The notes under the pieces are model-generated. The model was not told the origin of the DNA, did not search any database, and saw only the letters and a list, made by a program, of their open reading frames with translations. A stretch of 64,000 nt of DNA from Megaustenia siamemsis (taxonomy: Eukaryota; Mollusca; Gastropoda; Stylommatophora; Ariophantidae). Location: contig JAVIAB010000160.1 in the NCBI GenBank assembly GCA_032433765.1, positions 31,895,121-31,959,120 on the forward strand. Direction: 5' to 3'. Made by a program: the position numbers and the translations under genes. Of this stretch, positions 43,997-55,734 are shown piece by piece. How positions within the stretch are numbered: the first letter of the stretch is position 1; every line of letters starts with the position of its first letter.

Positions 43997-45134
43997 TACT
44001 ACTACTACCACTACTACCACTACTACCACTACTACCACCACTAATACTACTACTACTGCTTCTACAAAAACAATAACAACTACTACTACCACTACTACCA
44101 CCACTAATACTACTACTACTGCTTCTACAACAACAATAACAACTACTACTACCACTACTACCACCACTAATACTACTACTACTACTACTGCTTCTACAAC
44201 AACAATAACAACTACTACTACCACTACTACCACCACTAATACTACTACTACTACTACTGCATCTACAACAACAATAACAACTACTACTACCACTACTACC
44301 ACCACTAATACTACTACTACTACTGCTTCTACAACAACAATAACAACTACTACTACCACTATTACCACCACTAATACTACTACTACTACTGCTTCTACAA
44401 CAACAATAACAACTACTACTACCACTACTACCACCACTAATACTACTACTACTGCTTCTACAACAACAATAACAACTACTACTACCACTACTACTACCAC
44501 TAATACTACTACTACTGCTTCTACAACAACAATAACAACTACTACTACCACTACTACCACCACTAATACTACTACTACTACTGCTTCTACAACAACAATA
44601 ACAACTACAACTACCACTACTACCACCACTACCACCACTAATACTACTACTACTACTGCTTCTACAAAAACAATAACAACTACTACTACCACTACTACCA
44701 CCACTAATACTACTACTACTGCTTCTACAAAAACAATAACAACAACTACTACCACTACTACCACCACTAATACTACTACTACTACTACTACTGCTTCTAC
44801 AACAACAATAACAACTACTACTACCACTACTACCACCACTAATACTACTACTACTACTGCTTCTACAACAACAATAACAACTACTACTACCACTACTACC
44901 ACCACTAATACTACTACTACTACTGCTTCTACAACAACAATAACAACTACTACTACCACCACTAATACTACTACTACTACTGCTTCTACAACAACAATAA
45001 CAACTACTACTACCACTATTACCACCACTAATACTACTACTACTACTGCTTCTACAACAACAATAACAACTACTACTACCACTACTACCACCACTAATAC
45101 TACTACTACTACTGCTTCTACAACAACAACAACA

Positions 45135-45169
<35 letters not shown>

Positions 45170-45328
45170 CACCACTACTACTACCACTACTATTACTACT
45201 ACCACTGCTACTACTACCACTATTACTACTACCACTGCTACTACTACTAATACCACCACTACTACTACTACCACTACTACTACTACTATTACTACTACTA
45301 TACTGCTACTACTACACCTCTACTACTC

Positions 45329-45361
<33 letters not shown>

Positions 45362-45470
45362 TTACTACTACCACTGCTACTACTACTACTACTAATACTA
45401 CCACCACTACTACTACTAATACTATTACTATACTGCTATTACTACTACTATTACTACATTATTTTATCTA
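43997..45470. repeat. Triplet (ACT/ACC/ATT) array with 63-69 bp higher-order units
   Basis: An array of imperfect ACT triplets in which a longer unit marked by gcttctacaacaacaataac recurs about every 63, 66 or 69 bp. The right end (from about 45170) is purer ACT/ATT. Reading it on the minus strand gives a 447-residue frame of almost only Val with periodic Glu-Ala and Leu, an artefact of the triplet period. In locus A the same place holds only attattattatta-type triplets. Confidence 0.95.
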
Positions 45471-46386
45471 CCACGCATTTATATTTTGTTTTCTTATTTG
45501 TTTTATTTTCAGGCCTAAAGTATGTGTCTCTGGGAGATGGTCAGCTTGTGGCCCACAAAGGCTAAGCGTTTGGTAACGTTGTTTAACATCGTGATATTCT
45601 TACCGTACCATTTTTCTTAAATTTTCCTTTTTCTATTCTCTTTGTGAAAGTTCTTTTATTGGTATGGGAAGCACTTACAAAGAAGTCTACTATTTCAGTA
45701 GTTGCTGGTTGTACTTGATAATTACTGTAACCTGATGCTGACATATAATGAGGTCATATCTAAGAATACGTTGTGATGTACCAGAAATAAAATTGTGAGA
45801 AATTCAATAAAATAGCATTGCCTTACATTTCCTCAAAATATCCCAGAATCTGCTCGGACAAATTACGTATTGAACTGTACAAACAAATTAATGCTCTGTG
45901 AAAGATTATATGACGTGTGTACGTGTTATTATTACTACCATTATTTGTGGTCTCTCTCTTTACTTTGATTTATAATAATCACATGACTAATCGATCAAAG
46001 ATAATTTAAACGTGATCCAAATATTTCTAAATTATATAACAACCTGACCACCATATTGTATCCCTATTTCACTAGATTGTTGCAATTATTAACCATTGGT
46101 ACTAAGAGAAGTCATTATTGCCTGACATAATTCTCCCTTAATATATAATTAACATACTTATTACACAATACTCAATCAGCATCAGGAGTGATATCACATG
46201 TTTGTGATTTGAAATATCTTAAAATGCAATACAATGTGTAGACTTCCTAAATCTAATTTGTATATGTTGGGGTGAATACACATGTTTATATAAGCCAACA
46301 GTAAGAGTCCATCTACATTAAACAATAATTCAAAGTCTAAACGAATTAAGTTTACATAAACTTGATTTCCGTCCGAGTTTACTTTA
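45471..46386 (+). other. 5' flank of GPCR gene B
   Basis: Non-coding, aligned with 17620-18610 of locus A (tttcagtagttgctggttgt is shared). No core promoter element can be named with confidence. Confidence 0.55.
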
Positions 46387-47415
46387 ATGGAAACAGGAAG
46401 ACGAACAATTAGCATTGTTTTCGTGGTAATGTCAGTTGCCGCAAACGTCAAATCTGATATTCTGAGTTACGAGCAAAGAGAATACTTTGATATAGTCATT
46501 TTTGGTGTCATCTGTGGCTCGCTAGGTTTATTTGGGATTGTGGCAAATGTAATCAACATTATTGTGTATTACAGGCAAGGCTTTGCTAATACGGTAAATA
46601 TCAGTTTTTTCGCGCTGGCCATTTCTGATCTGTGCTGCTTGCTCTCGATGGAGTGGGTTTGTGTTTGTTTGAATCCACTTGTAGCAAAATCAGAAGCACC
46701 TTGGGTAGCAGAAGAGTTTCAATACCTCACAACAGCTTGGCTACACGTCACTAGCGCTAGAATCACGAGCTTTATAACTGTTTTTCTCACAGCGGAGAGA
46801 TGTTTGTGTATTTTAATGCCTTTAAAGATAAAGCGAATCCTTACGCCAGAACGAACAACGGTTGTGATTTGTCTCATTTACATACTAAATATAGTCCCTC
46901 TTGTACCCGAATATTCTTCGTCCTTTTTAGATTGGAGATTCTTTCCAGATAAAAATAGAACACTCCTTACTATGGTCTACACAAGCAATAGAAAGTATAT
47001 GGAAGGCGTGATCTTTATTAGTAGTTTTATCGGAGGAATGTTGTCTTTCATCTCTGTTATCGTGTTCACTGTTATTTTAATAATTAAACTAAGACAATCT
47101 ACCCACTGGCGTAAAGAGGCCGCCTCATCTAATTCTGGGATGATTTCAGGTCGAGATAAGAAGACAGTGAAGATGGTTGTGATAATTGCTGCAGTTCTGA
47201 TTGTCGCTTATATCCCAGGAACGATTGTTAGCTTCACGACATATGTGGAACGAGAATTTTTTATTGGACGAGATTACACGAATATGTTCTTAGCTATGTG
47301 GTCAATAGGATTCATGTTTGAAGCTACCAACTCAAGTGTGAACATATTCCTGTATTACACGATGAGCTCCAAGTACAAACAGACGTTCGAGGAAGTGTTT
47401 AGTGCATGCAGATAA
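46387..47415 (+). CDS. Class A GPCR, gastropod chemosensory-type, gene B
   Basis: Intronless, 342 residues, aligning without gaps to gene A with 61 differences (about 82% identity, hand count). It has the same landmarks: LAISD in TM2, ERC after TM3, Y113 in place of the TM3 cysteine, NRT glycosylation site in the second outer loop, and NIFLYY in TM7. It ends 7 residues earlier (SACR then TAA). Differences cluster in the N-terminus and TM1, TM2 to TM3, and the outer half of TM5, where eight consecutive residues (209-216) all differ. The third inner loop and TM6 are nearly unchanged. This fits altered ligand recognition with conserved G-protein coupling. AATAAA at 47440-47445 is a candidate poly(A) signal. 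Confidence 0.9.
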   Translation: METGRRTISIVFVVMSVAANVKSDILSYEQREYFDIVIFGVICGSLGLFGIVANVINIIVYYRQGFANTVNISFFALAISDLCCLLSMEWVCVCLNPLVAKSEAPWVAEEFQYLTTAWLHVTSARITSFITVFLTAERCLCILMPLKIKRILTPERTTVVICLIYILNIVPLVPEYSSSFLDWRFFPDKNRTLLTMVYTSNRKYMEGVIFISSFIGGMLSFISVIVFTVILIIKLRQSTHWRKEAASSNSGMISGRDKKTVKMVVIIAAVLIVAYIPGTIVSFTTYVEREFFIGRDYTNMFLAMWSIGFMFEATNSSVNIFLYYTMSSKYKQTFEEVFSACR

Positions 47416-47533
47416 ATTATAATGGACATTTAAGAGCGGAATAAAATATTTTACGTTGTCGAATATTGACAGTTTTTGTTATGTTGACTTTGATTTTCAT
47501 ATCTCGCTCTCTCATTATCTCTTTCTGCCTCTG

Positions 47534-47588
<55 letters not shown>

Positions 47589-48250
47589 TATATTATTGTT
47601 TAATTTTTGTATCGTATGTTTATTTCAGATAATTAGTATCAACATACATCTGTTTAACAATCTATTTAAATATATTTTTTTCTTACCTTCACTCAACCTG
47701 GATAACGAATGTACATGACCTACATATTCAGGGGTAACCTTCCATGCATGACATTAAGTACAATGCTAATACATTGAAAGATTCGGTCCTTGCATAACCA
47801 GCAAGCTACTGGAGCCATAAGTATGTACAATATTTGTAACCTTCAGAAAGCGACTCATCATCTATGGGTTTTCTGGCAATAACAAAGACGCCTGGAAGAT
47901 AACAGATGTGCTAAGTTGGAGCTCTTCTTGAATACATCTAGATAGAAATGACATAAATGTCAGAAAAAAATTATATTAATAAAGTGAGTTCCGACAGCGC
48001 TTTTATTTATTTATTTATTTTTTTTCACAGAATGTAAAATGTATTGTTAAGAGCAAAATAGAAACAAAAAACCCAGTATGACAAACTTTCTGAAATGGAA
48101 TGAAGAGCTACAGCATACGCCCAAGCTTCCCCGCAGATGATGTCATAAACCTGCAGAGAGCATACCAGACTACAATCTTCAGAATCTGACCAGGACATTA
48201 TGAATTAAATATTCACTTCTATAGAACTCCGAAATAATATTGTAGACTTT
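47416..48250 (+). other. 3' flank of GPCR gene B
   Basis: Contains a long (TA)n tract at about 47538-47586. From about 47940 it aligns with 20100 onward of locus A and with 5495-5765. Near 48220 it carries about two degenerate, unexpanded relatives of the 43-bp unit that forms the satellite in locus A. Confidence 0.6.
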
Positions 48251-48884
48251 ACGCACAGGGCTACCTAATTCCGAATAAGTAATTGTAAACTTTGCACACA
48301 AATCTACAGTGATATGAAACTTTTTATTCAGAGCTTCCCACCAGAAGTTAATTTGATCATGAGAAGAAAGAACCAGACGAGCATGTATACAGACCTTCAT
48401 GTTTCTTGACATTCTATAGGCGGAATGGAGTGGGGGAGGGGGTAGTGGGTAATGTGCCTGGGTCTCAACTCTCGAGCATCGAATCCGTGCTGTATCGAGT
48501 AGAAGGTTCACATTATGTTCGGTAAATGATAGCTACAATTATTCTGTGCAGCACTTCTGAATGAACCTACCATTCATGCCCGGTCGCACGCGTCTGTCCT
48601 AGCTTTGACCTAGCACATTAATGTGCATAATCTTTGTGGTGGCTGTAGCTTAAAATGGCTCGGTACTATGCATGACGTCCTTATATGTACCCATGGCTGC
48701 CTCTCCTCTGAAACTCGGCAGCTGATAACAGGTGATAATGATAAATACAGAATTTAGAACAGACTATTGCAGACTTATCATCAACGCTAACAAAACTCCA
48801 AACAGAATATTGCAGCCTTAGTCAGATTTAGAAAAAAAAGATATTGTAGACAGATAAATAACAATTCAGGTAAAAAAAAAAAAA
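48251..48884. other. No recognisable gene
   Basis: Unique sequence. A short block (gtggtggctgtagcttaaaatggct) near 48640 resembles one near 52145. Isolated relatives of the 43-bp unit (aaactccaaacagaatattgc) occur near 48795. Confidence 0.5.
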
Positions 48885-50130
48885 AGACGTGACAAAACAA
48901 TGGCTGTTTTGTGCTGTGACGACATATTACCGTGAGAACAATTAACACAACAGAGAGACATTGCAACCCAGAAGCACAGAGCTAGACTTGCAATCAACAC
49001 CACATATGATGACTCGAAGACACAGCCTTGATTACAACTGAAAAGTTTATTTACTCCGTTCTCTACACTTTATAAACTCATCTGGATAACTGTCTTGCTT
49101 GCATATAAACGTCTCTCATCATGTGGACATGCTCATAACGATAGTCTATGAAAATATCATACAACGTTGTAACGTTGGTGGACAGTTGTATTTGTGTTTT
49201 AAAGCAACTGCCGTTGGCGCAACACTCTACATACTCCGTAAGAAAATCAGGACAATTTCTTTCTCTGAGACAAAAAAAAAATGCACGATAATAAAAATTG
49301 TAAGCATAAATTTGCAGCTAACAAATTTCTATTGTGAAGTCTATATACTCCATGAACTCACTAATAAGCACTGATCTTTCTAAAAATAATATAAAGCGTT
49401 CTTTGAAAATCTAAAAAAAAAATAGTCAGGCTCAGTAAAAATCATTTTTAAAAATCTTCCTGAATGATCCGCTTGAAAATTTCTCTCTAAGGTGTCTCTT
49501 TGAGTGATCCCCTCTCTCCTCTTAAAACTTAACACTGCTTCTTGAAATAATGAGTCCGGACTAATTGAACAATGTTGGCTATTTTCCGTTGTTCAAGCCT
49601 TATAAATGTTGAATCCTATGACAGACGTGTGCAAACTTTTTATACTGCTTTGTTCTGATCGACATCAAAAGTAAGTTAAATTTATTAATTCCATAATAAA
49701 TGCACATGTTCAAAGGTTTTAACATTTTTGGGTGCTAATCATCATCAAAATAGTAGTATGTCAATACTAAACTTTTTAAATGCTTTAATACACCTTCTCC
49801 TAACCATTATCAATTTTAAACAAATGAAAATAGCATACAGATGTAACATACCAAACGTTTTATTAACCGTCTCTCCTAATTAACAGTTTGACTTTCATGC
49901 TGGGTACTATAACAGCTTAAAATTAAAAGAGGGACGGCTTTTAGTTAAACAAGGAAGCATAAAGGAAATGTGGAGAGAACGCTTCAAGGAACTCAGAAGT
50001 AAACATTAAAGAAAATGGGGAAGGACGACAACAACTCACAGTAGAGTAGGAGGATGCATTGCGCAACATGAAAATAGAAAATCATCGGAAGCAAATAATA
50101 TTACCATATAGGAGTTTTATTCTTCATAAT
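48885..50130 (+). repeat. R1 dispersed repeat, copy 4
   Basis: Aligns with 23640-24870: tgactcgaagacacagcctt, ctctttcttgcatag-type block, gctattttccgttgttcaag, cagatgtaacataccaaacg, and the terminal LINE codons (ATG AAA ATA GAA AAT CAT). It is 5'-truncated relative to copy 2. Confidence 0.7.
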
Positions 50131-51034
50131 AATTTCAAATAATAACTACGCTGTTAAATGACATTTGCACAATTGAATATACATATATATATATCGGCTG
50201 ATCTACTGAAATTTATATTTATAAATTAAATAAATAAATTAAATAATTAAATATCTAAATATTGGAAATATTACACCTACTACAGTTTGATAACATTGCC
50301 AAGATGTCAAGTGGACATGTCATCTATTTATCTTCACAGCATCTGACTTGGACATGTTAAAATCAAGTTGCTTCTCATCAAACATGCAGTTATAGATAAT
50401 TGTACTTCATCGTTTGTTGTCGTTATCCCTGTATTCTGAAGAAGACCACAGGCCGAAACGTCAGTATTGTGTTGTGTTCCTTCCTTGTAAAGCTGTCACC
50501 ATACCATGGAGTGTTTATCACACCCTACTACTGGCTCCTTGCTACCAGCTTTACCGCAGCATTGCAATTATTTCCTGTTTCCTAAAATCAAGTTTTATCT
50601 ATCATATGTAGGATTGATTGTTGGTGTTTTTTAAAAATAATTTCACATTTTATCATTTACATTTATCAAACTGTTATTATCTACGAAGTAAACCATTTTT
50701 TAGTGAGTTATGTTGTGAGTCTGTTTCATCCATTGAATTGACGTTGCATTATAAAGTCACGTTCATAGTTCAACAATGACGTCATTCTGCTTATGTATTT
50801 TCCAAATAGCAATAGCAACAGTGTACAGTCCGTCCCACATCTGTTAACTGAATGTATTGGTTAGTCCATATTTTATTTTTAATACACCTCATGTAATACC
50901 GGAGCCCCCACAGTGAGGTGCGAAAAGAATAGAGCCACGCGTGACGTAAGAGGCGACTAACAAGATTTGGACTCGTGGTCTGTGCAGTCAAGCAGGACGT
51001 GCATGGAGCGACCTTGTCAACGTAATTATTCTAT
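50131..51034. other. AT-rich region with hammerhead-like motif
   Basis: No gene. At 50434-50465 the plus strand reads ctgaagaagaccacaggccg aaacgtcag. This has CUGANGA, a short stem and GAAA, like a type I hammerhead core. At about 50943-50958 it has cgtaagaggcgactaa, a motif also seen near 5190. Confidence 0.4.
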
Positions 51035-52019
51035 TCTATTGACCTTTCGAGCCGTAACCGGCCCATAGGGCGTAGACCACGATACACCTTCTCCTATAAG
51101 AATTTTTGTTCTAGCAGTTTTCTTTTAAAGATATTTTATCAAATCTCGCCATCTGTCTCTGTTCTGTGCAAGCAGTTCTATCTCATTGAGGGAGCCGATT
51201 CCTGCTGCTCTTGCCTCTCTCATCAATGTTCTTCTCAGTGTCTCCCTGGGTCTTCCTCTTTTTCTTTTACCTGTTGTTTCCCATATGAGGGCTTGCTTTG
51301 CTATTCGATTATTATCTCTTCTCATCACATGTCCAACGTATGACCATCGTCTTTTCTTTATTACTGAAGATATTAGTGGTTGATTGGCGATTTCTCTAAT
51401 TTCCTCGTTTGTTTTGAATTCGTTCCATTCTATACCAAGTATTTTCCTTAGACATTTATTTTCGAATGCGTTTAACTTTGTTTCTATATCTCTTGTTGTT
51501 TTCCAGCTTTCACACGCATACGTAAGGGTTGATAGTACATTTGATTTGAATAGCCTAAGTTTTGTGTTTGTACTAATGAGTTTTGATTTCCACAACTTTT
51601 CAAGGCTTCCGAAAGACATTGCTGCTTTAGCCAGTCTGATTCTAATTTCTTTGCTCGTATCCCCTTCTCGATCAATGTGACTTCCAAGATAGATAAAGTG
51701 ATCGATCTCTTCTACTGGTTTGTTTTCCATGTATATTTTGTCACTTGTTGGAATTAAACTTTTCATGACTTTAGTCTTTTCATGATTGACCTCAAGCCCA
51801 ATTTTGCTGGCTATTGATGATAGTTCATTTGTGTTTTCCTGCATCGTTTTTATCTGACTGCTGATGAGAACTATGTCATCAGCAAAGTCGAGGTCCTCCA
51901 AATGGTCTCCTTGAATCCATTCGATGCCTTTATTACCAGTGCAGCATTTCTTCATTATGAAGTCCATAACAATTCCAAATAACAAGGGCGATAAAATACA
52001 TCCTTGTTTAACCCCAGTT
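51035..52019 (-). mobile_element. RTE-1 copy 2, 5'-truncated
   Basis: Minus-strand frame open from its truncated end to a stop at 51125: FGIVMDFIMKKCCTGNKGIE, LDFADDIVLISS, GLEVNHEKTKVMKS, LTYACESWKTTRDIETKLNA, and the GKRKRGRPRETLRR tail. It differs from the 11701 copy by about a dozen substitutions. It breaks off abruptly at cccagttt, about 60 bp short of where the other copy stops. The 3' end shows the same gccctatgggccggttacgg tail. No convincing TSD. Confidence 0.88.
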
Positions 52020-52307
52020 TTTCATTAACAACATCGTTTTTACGATAGCGGCTTGTTAAACCTCTGATCAACGGTTCTATACCAAGCCGGAGAAAAATAA
52101 TTCCTCCATTTTGGAAACAACCGGAAAAAAAGCGTAACTAACGCTGTGGTGGCTGTAGCATAAAATGGCTAGGTACGCTGTAAACAACGTAATTAACCGA
52201 TGCAAATTTCGGAAATGCTGTGACAAATGGTGGACCAGATATGGGGAATTCCTGACTGCAATGAAACTGGTTCCATGGATATGATATAATATAATTATTT
52301 GTATACA
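52020..52307. other. No recognisable gene
   Basis: Short unique stretch between RTE-1 copy 2 and the probable LTR. Confidence 0.5.
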
Positions 52308-52311
52308 CCTC

Positions 52312-53668
52312 TGTTACAGTGTGACTCAACCAGGAACGATAATGTGAAGAGAGAAGAAGAATATGACGATAGACAGAAGAATAAAAGAATGATACGATAT
52401 GACGATACGACGATGATAGGATGTAAAATAGTTTTGAGAGGCGTGGAATTAAAGTCATGTTTTAAGGATTGGCAAGGAGACGTTAAGTCTACCGAACTCA
52501 GACGCGGTGGCGTAAGCGGTTTTAAGATTACAAGAAGGTGCGTACAGGTGTTCAGCCTGAGCTTGTAGGTCCAGAGAGATGTTTGCTCTGGTCGACAAAG
52601 TTGCGTAACGCAACGACGCTTGAGGCTGGACCCCCGTCGAACAGGTGCTGACACGAGATAGCTATAATAGTACGACTAGCTCGGAAACATCCTTTGAAGG
52701 GCTGATTCTTGTGTCGGCAAGCGCCTTTGAAGTACAGATAGAGAGTCTGAGATGAAGGAATTCTGACGAACAAATAGCCGCACGTAATCAATGGGCCAAT
52801 GGAAGTTTTAGTTGTTAGGGAACAATACTTAGGAAGATTGACGGGTGTCGACAGGACGCTTAAAGCAATAAGACAATGGACATAATTAAAAAGGAGGAGC
52901 AAACGATATAGTGACTGGAGACTGACGAAAGATAAGCCGTACATAGACGTGATCTTTGGCCAGGTGGGAGTGGCTAAATGAACACTAAAAGGCCATGACT
53001 TGACTTGAAACAAAACACGACAGGACAGAGCAGAGAAATTTAGAGCTTAGCTTAATAGAGACAGAACAGAACACACACAGAAGGGAACTTGGATTTAGAT
53101 AAAGGGAACGTAGACTCTAGACGCAACACTTAAAGGAATATTTAGATTATAAGAGGACAATATAGTTTGTTCATTGTACGAAACCGGGCAGATGAGCAGG
53201 AGAGAGTAGTGAACCTGCCTGAAGTTAGAGTAGAGAAATTAAGAGTTTGACTAATGAAATTCGCACAGCGATTTGTGTGGTTTAGGTTTAGAAGTAAAAT
53301 CTCAAGGTCTATAAGATTGAGAGTTAACTTATATACGATCACGAGCGTTACTTGTGAATATACATCGCCGATTGGCTGTACACAGTAACAATAAAGGAAC
53401 ATTTATATTATAAGAGGACAGTATAGTTTGTTAATTGTACGGAACCAGTGTTAACTGTTGTTACAGTTGTGAAGTGGATGTCAACAATAAAGACTATATT
53501 ATATTTGTTCGAAAACTATAATGATGAGTTGTGTGTCTCTATATACATATATATGTTATGAAAGGAGAAGATAGCAAGAAATAACAAGTACAAATACCAA
53601 AACTAATAGCAAGATAAGAGTACAGAAGATAGATCAACAAGATAGCAAAACAACACAAATCTGTAACA
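52312..53668. mobile_element. Probable solo LTR (1357 bp)
   Basis: Starts tgttacag and ends ctgtaaca, an 8-bp inverted pair with TG...CA ends. It is flanked on both sides by cctc (52308-52311, 53669-53672), the 4-bp duplication size common for Gypsy-type integrases. It has no gag, pol or env coding sequence; the open frames inside are unremarkable. AATAAA occurs in caataaagactatatt at about 53490. A block of about 55 bp (tataagaggacagtatagtt) is repeated at about 53130 and 53400 inside it. No second LTR lies nearby. Confidence 0.6.
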
Positions 53669-53819
53669 CCTCTGCACATTGCTGAAATGCCTTACGCCAT
53701 TGCTCCTTACTCTGCAAATTCTATTATTTTGTCTACATTATCATAAACTTATTTCTGATCACTGAATGCCTCGTTGTGTTGTCGCTATATATATATATTA
53801 GCTTCATTCTCGTACTTCG
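53669..53819. other. Short unique stretch with a TA tract
   Basis: Separates the probable LTR from a LINE-2 insertion. Nothing else seen. Confidence 0.5.
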
Positions 53820-53831
53820 ATACGGGATTTT

Positions 53832-54242
53832 CATCATCATGTGCCATACGGGTTGGCGTAGGCGATCATGTCTTTCCACAATCTTCTATCTACAGTGCAT
53901 CGTATCAGTTCTGTTGTTGACTGTTTTCCATGCCATAACACCAAGCTATCCAGTATTTTCTCTCTTTGTCGTCCGCGATCTCTCTATCCTTTTATTTTGC
54001 CAGTTGTAACCAAGTATTAAAACTTTCCTCTTCTCATGATGTGCCCGAAAAATGTTGATTGTTTTTTTCTGATGCTTTTTATGAGCTGCCATTTTGTGTT
54101 GGCCTCTTTGAGAACTTCCTCGTTGGTCTTTTTAGCTATCCAGTGAACTTTCAATATTCTTGTGAGAAATCCCATCTCTGTGGCCTTTAATCGTATTTTC
54201 ATTTGTTTGTCTACTGTCCATGATTCGCTTCCATAGGTCAGA
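53832..54242 (-). mobile_element. LINE-2 insertion, 5'-truncated, perfect TSD
   Basis: A 411-bp reverse insertion flanked by atacgggatttt (53820-53831, 54243-54254). It keeps only the C-terminal codons (LTYGSESWTVDKQMKIRLKA, then KKQSTFFGHIMRRGKF) and the (ATG)n 3' end. Short length, perfect TSD and microsatellite tail are the signature of target-primed reverse transcription. Confidence 0.93.
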
Positions 54243-54279
54243 ATACGGGATTTTACGTACTTTAAATTCATGTTGACAA

Positions 54280-54890
54280 CAATAAAATTAGATTAAAGAA
54301 GAAAATACTGTACTCCTGATAGAAGCTACAGCACTACGGAGTCATGGAAATGATGACATTGGTGATCTAAAAGAAATGTTCTACAAGATCTCCAGAGATG
54401 TAGAACTGTGATTCAATGGATCCAATCTTACTGCAATATATCTGGAAAATATGAGGCAGACATGGCAAAAGAAGGTGGCAGTTTACACCATCCAGATACA
54501 AGCACAACTTATGAGGAATCAAAGAGGATTGTCAGGACTAAATACGTGAACTAATAGAATACAGAACACCAGGGCTACCAGAACAATGATACCTACTACA
54601 AGCTCAACAGAAAACAACAAGTGACAATTTTGAGACCTGGAATAGGCCACAACATATTGAACAACCATTTTTTCGATACCCTAAGGATAGGAACCTCTGA
54701 TGAATGTGACTGTGGTACAGGCAACTGTTGGGCTTCTGCCAATGTCATGCTCAACCTTTAATAAACAGATTAGGCTATTGTGGTCATCACAAAGTACCTT
54801 ACCAGGACAAGATGTATGCTGACATCACCAGCCTTGACCTGACGAATGCTTTCTTCGAACGTATTAATATTGAGGTTTAGAAGTGCTCGC
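54280..54890 (+). mobile_element. I-clade RNase H fragment, decayed
   Basis: Plus-strand frames give VIQWIQSYCNISGKYEADMA then KEGGSLHHPDTSTTYEESKR, like the RNase H end in the 31907 copy. Further on come HNILNNHFFDTLRIGTSDEC and DCGT. This last motif is the ancestor of the 45-bp minisatellite at 59985. There are multiple stops. Confidence 0.7.
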
Positions 54891-54989
54891 AGAAGAAAAA
54901 TAAGAAGAAATTACCTATGACTTCAATGAAAAATATGAGTTTATGGTAATTACTTAATGTCAGACAATCCATTGATGATGAGGTGAATG

Positions 54990-55560
54990 ATGAATATTTC
55001 ATCACCATCAAGTACCGTGCCTGCTGGCGTAGGTGATCATGTCTCTCCACAACTTTAGATCTCGACAGTTATTTATCATTTCAGTTGTTGACCTTTTGCC
55101 AAGCCATTCTCTTAAGCTGTCTGGTATCTTTTCTCCTTGCTTTTCTCGATTCGTCCCTCGATTTTGCCAGTTGTTAAAATATATTCCAGCTGTTCCATTC
55201 TCATTACATGGCCACAAAATGATGATTGTTTCTTCCTAATATTGGAAATTAGCTCTCTTTTTTCTTTGACCTCTCTCAGAACATCTTCATTACTCTTCTG
55301 AACTGTCCATGGTATTCTCAACATTCTTTTGTAAAACCACATTTCTACAGCCTCCAGTGATTTTCTTGTCTGTTGTCCTATTGTCCACTATTCACATCCA
55401 TGTGCTAAGACTGGCTCTACATAACATTTAAGAACTCTTTTTCTTGTTTCTATTGTCAAAAATGGATTGCACAGTATCTTCCTCATTTTTTGGAACGCTG
55501 CTGTTGCCTGAGCCATTCTTCATCTCACCTCTGTTGTATACGTCTACCATCTTGTTTCTA
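54990..55560 (-). mobile_element. LINE-2-like C-terminal fragment, divergent
   Basis: The minus strand carries MWFYKRMLRIPWTVQKSNED, RKKQSSFCGHVMRMEQLEYI, LTTGKIEG, and a tail ending MITYASRHGT with a (CAT/ATG) terminus. It is more diverged than the other LINE-2 copies and broken near 55112. Confidence 0.75.
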
Positions 55561-55725
55561 TTATCAAAATTGGATGATGAATATATTTAATATGATGAAT
55601 GAGCAAACACAAGAACACAAGAAATGTAAAAACCATTAATTTATGAAAATAATTGTAGGATAAACAATGAGGTGATCTGGGAAACCAGAAAAATTGAGGT
55701 TGTTCAGGAAATTAACAGGGTAGTA
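55561..55725. other. No recognisable gene
   Basis: AT-rich sequence between two retroelement fragments. Confidence 0.5.
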
Positions 55726-55734
55726 GATATAGTT

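Noticed and set aside
43931..45274. 447-codon poly-Val reverse frame
   Set aside because: Pure consequence of reading ACT triplets on the other strand; no other composition or domain.
52295..53013. Reverse frames of 119 and 153 codons
   Set aside because: They lie inside the probable solo LTR, have no recognisable domain and overlap each other and a forward frame.
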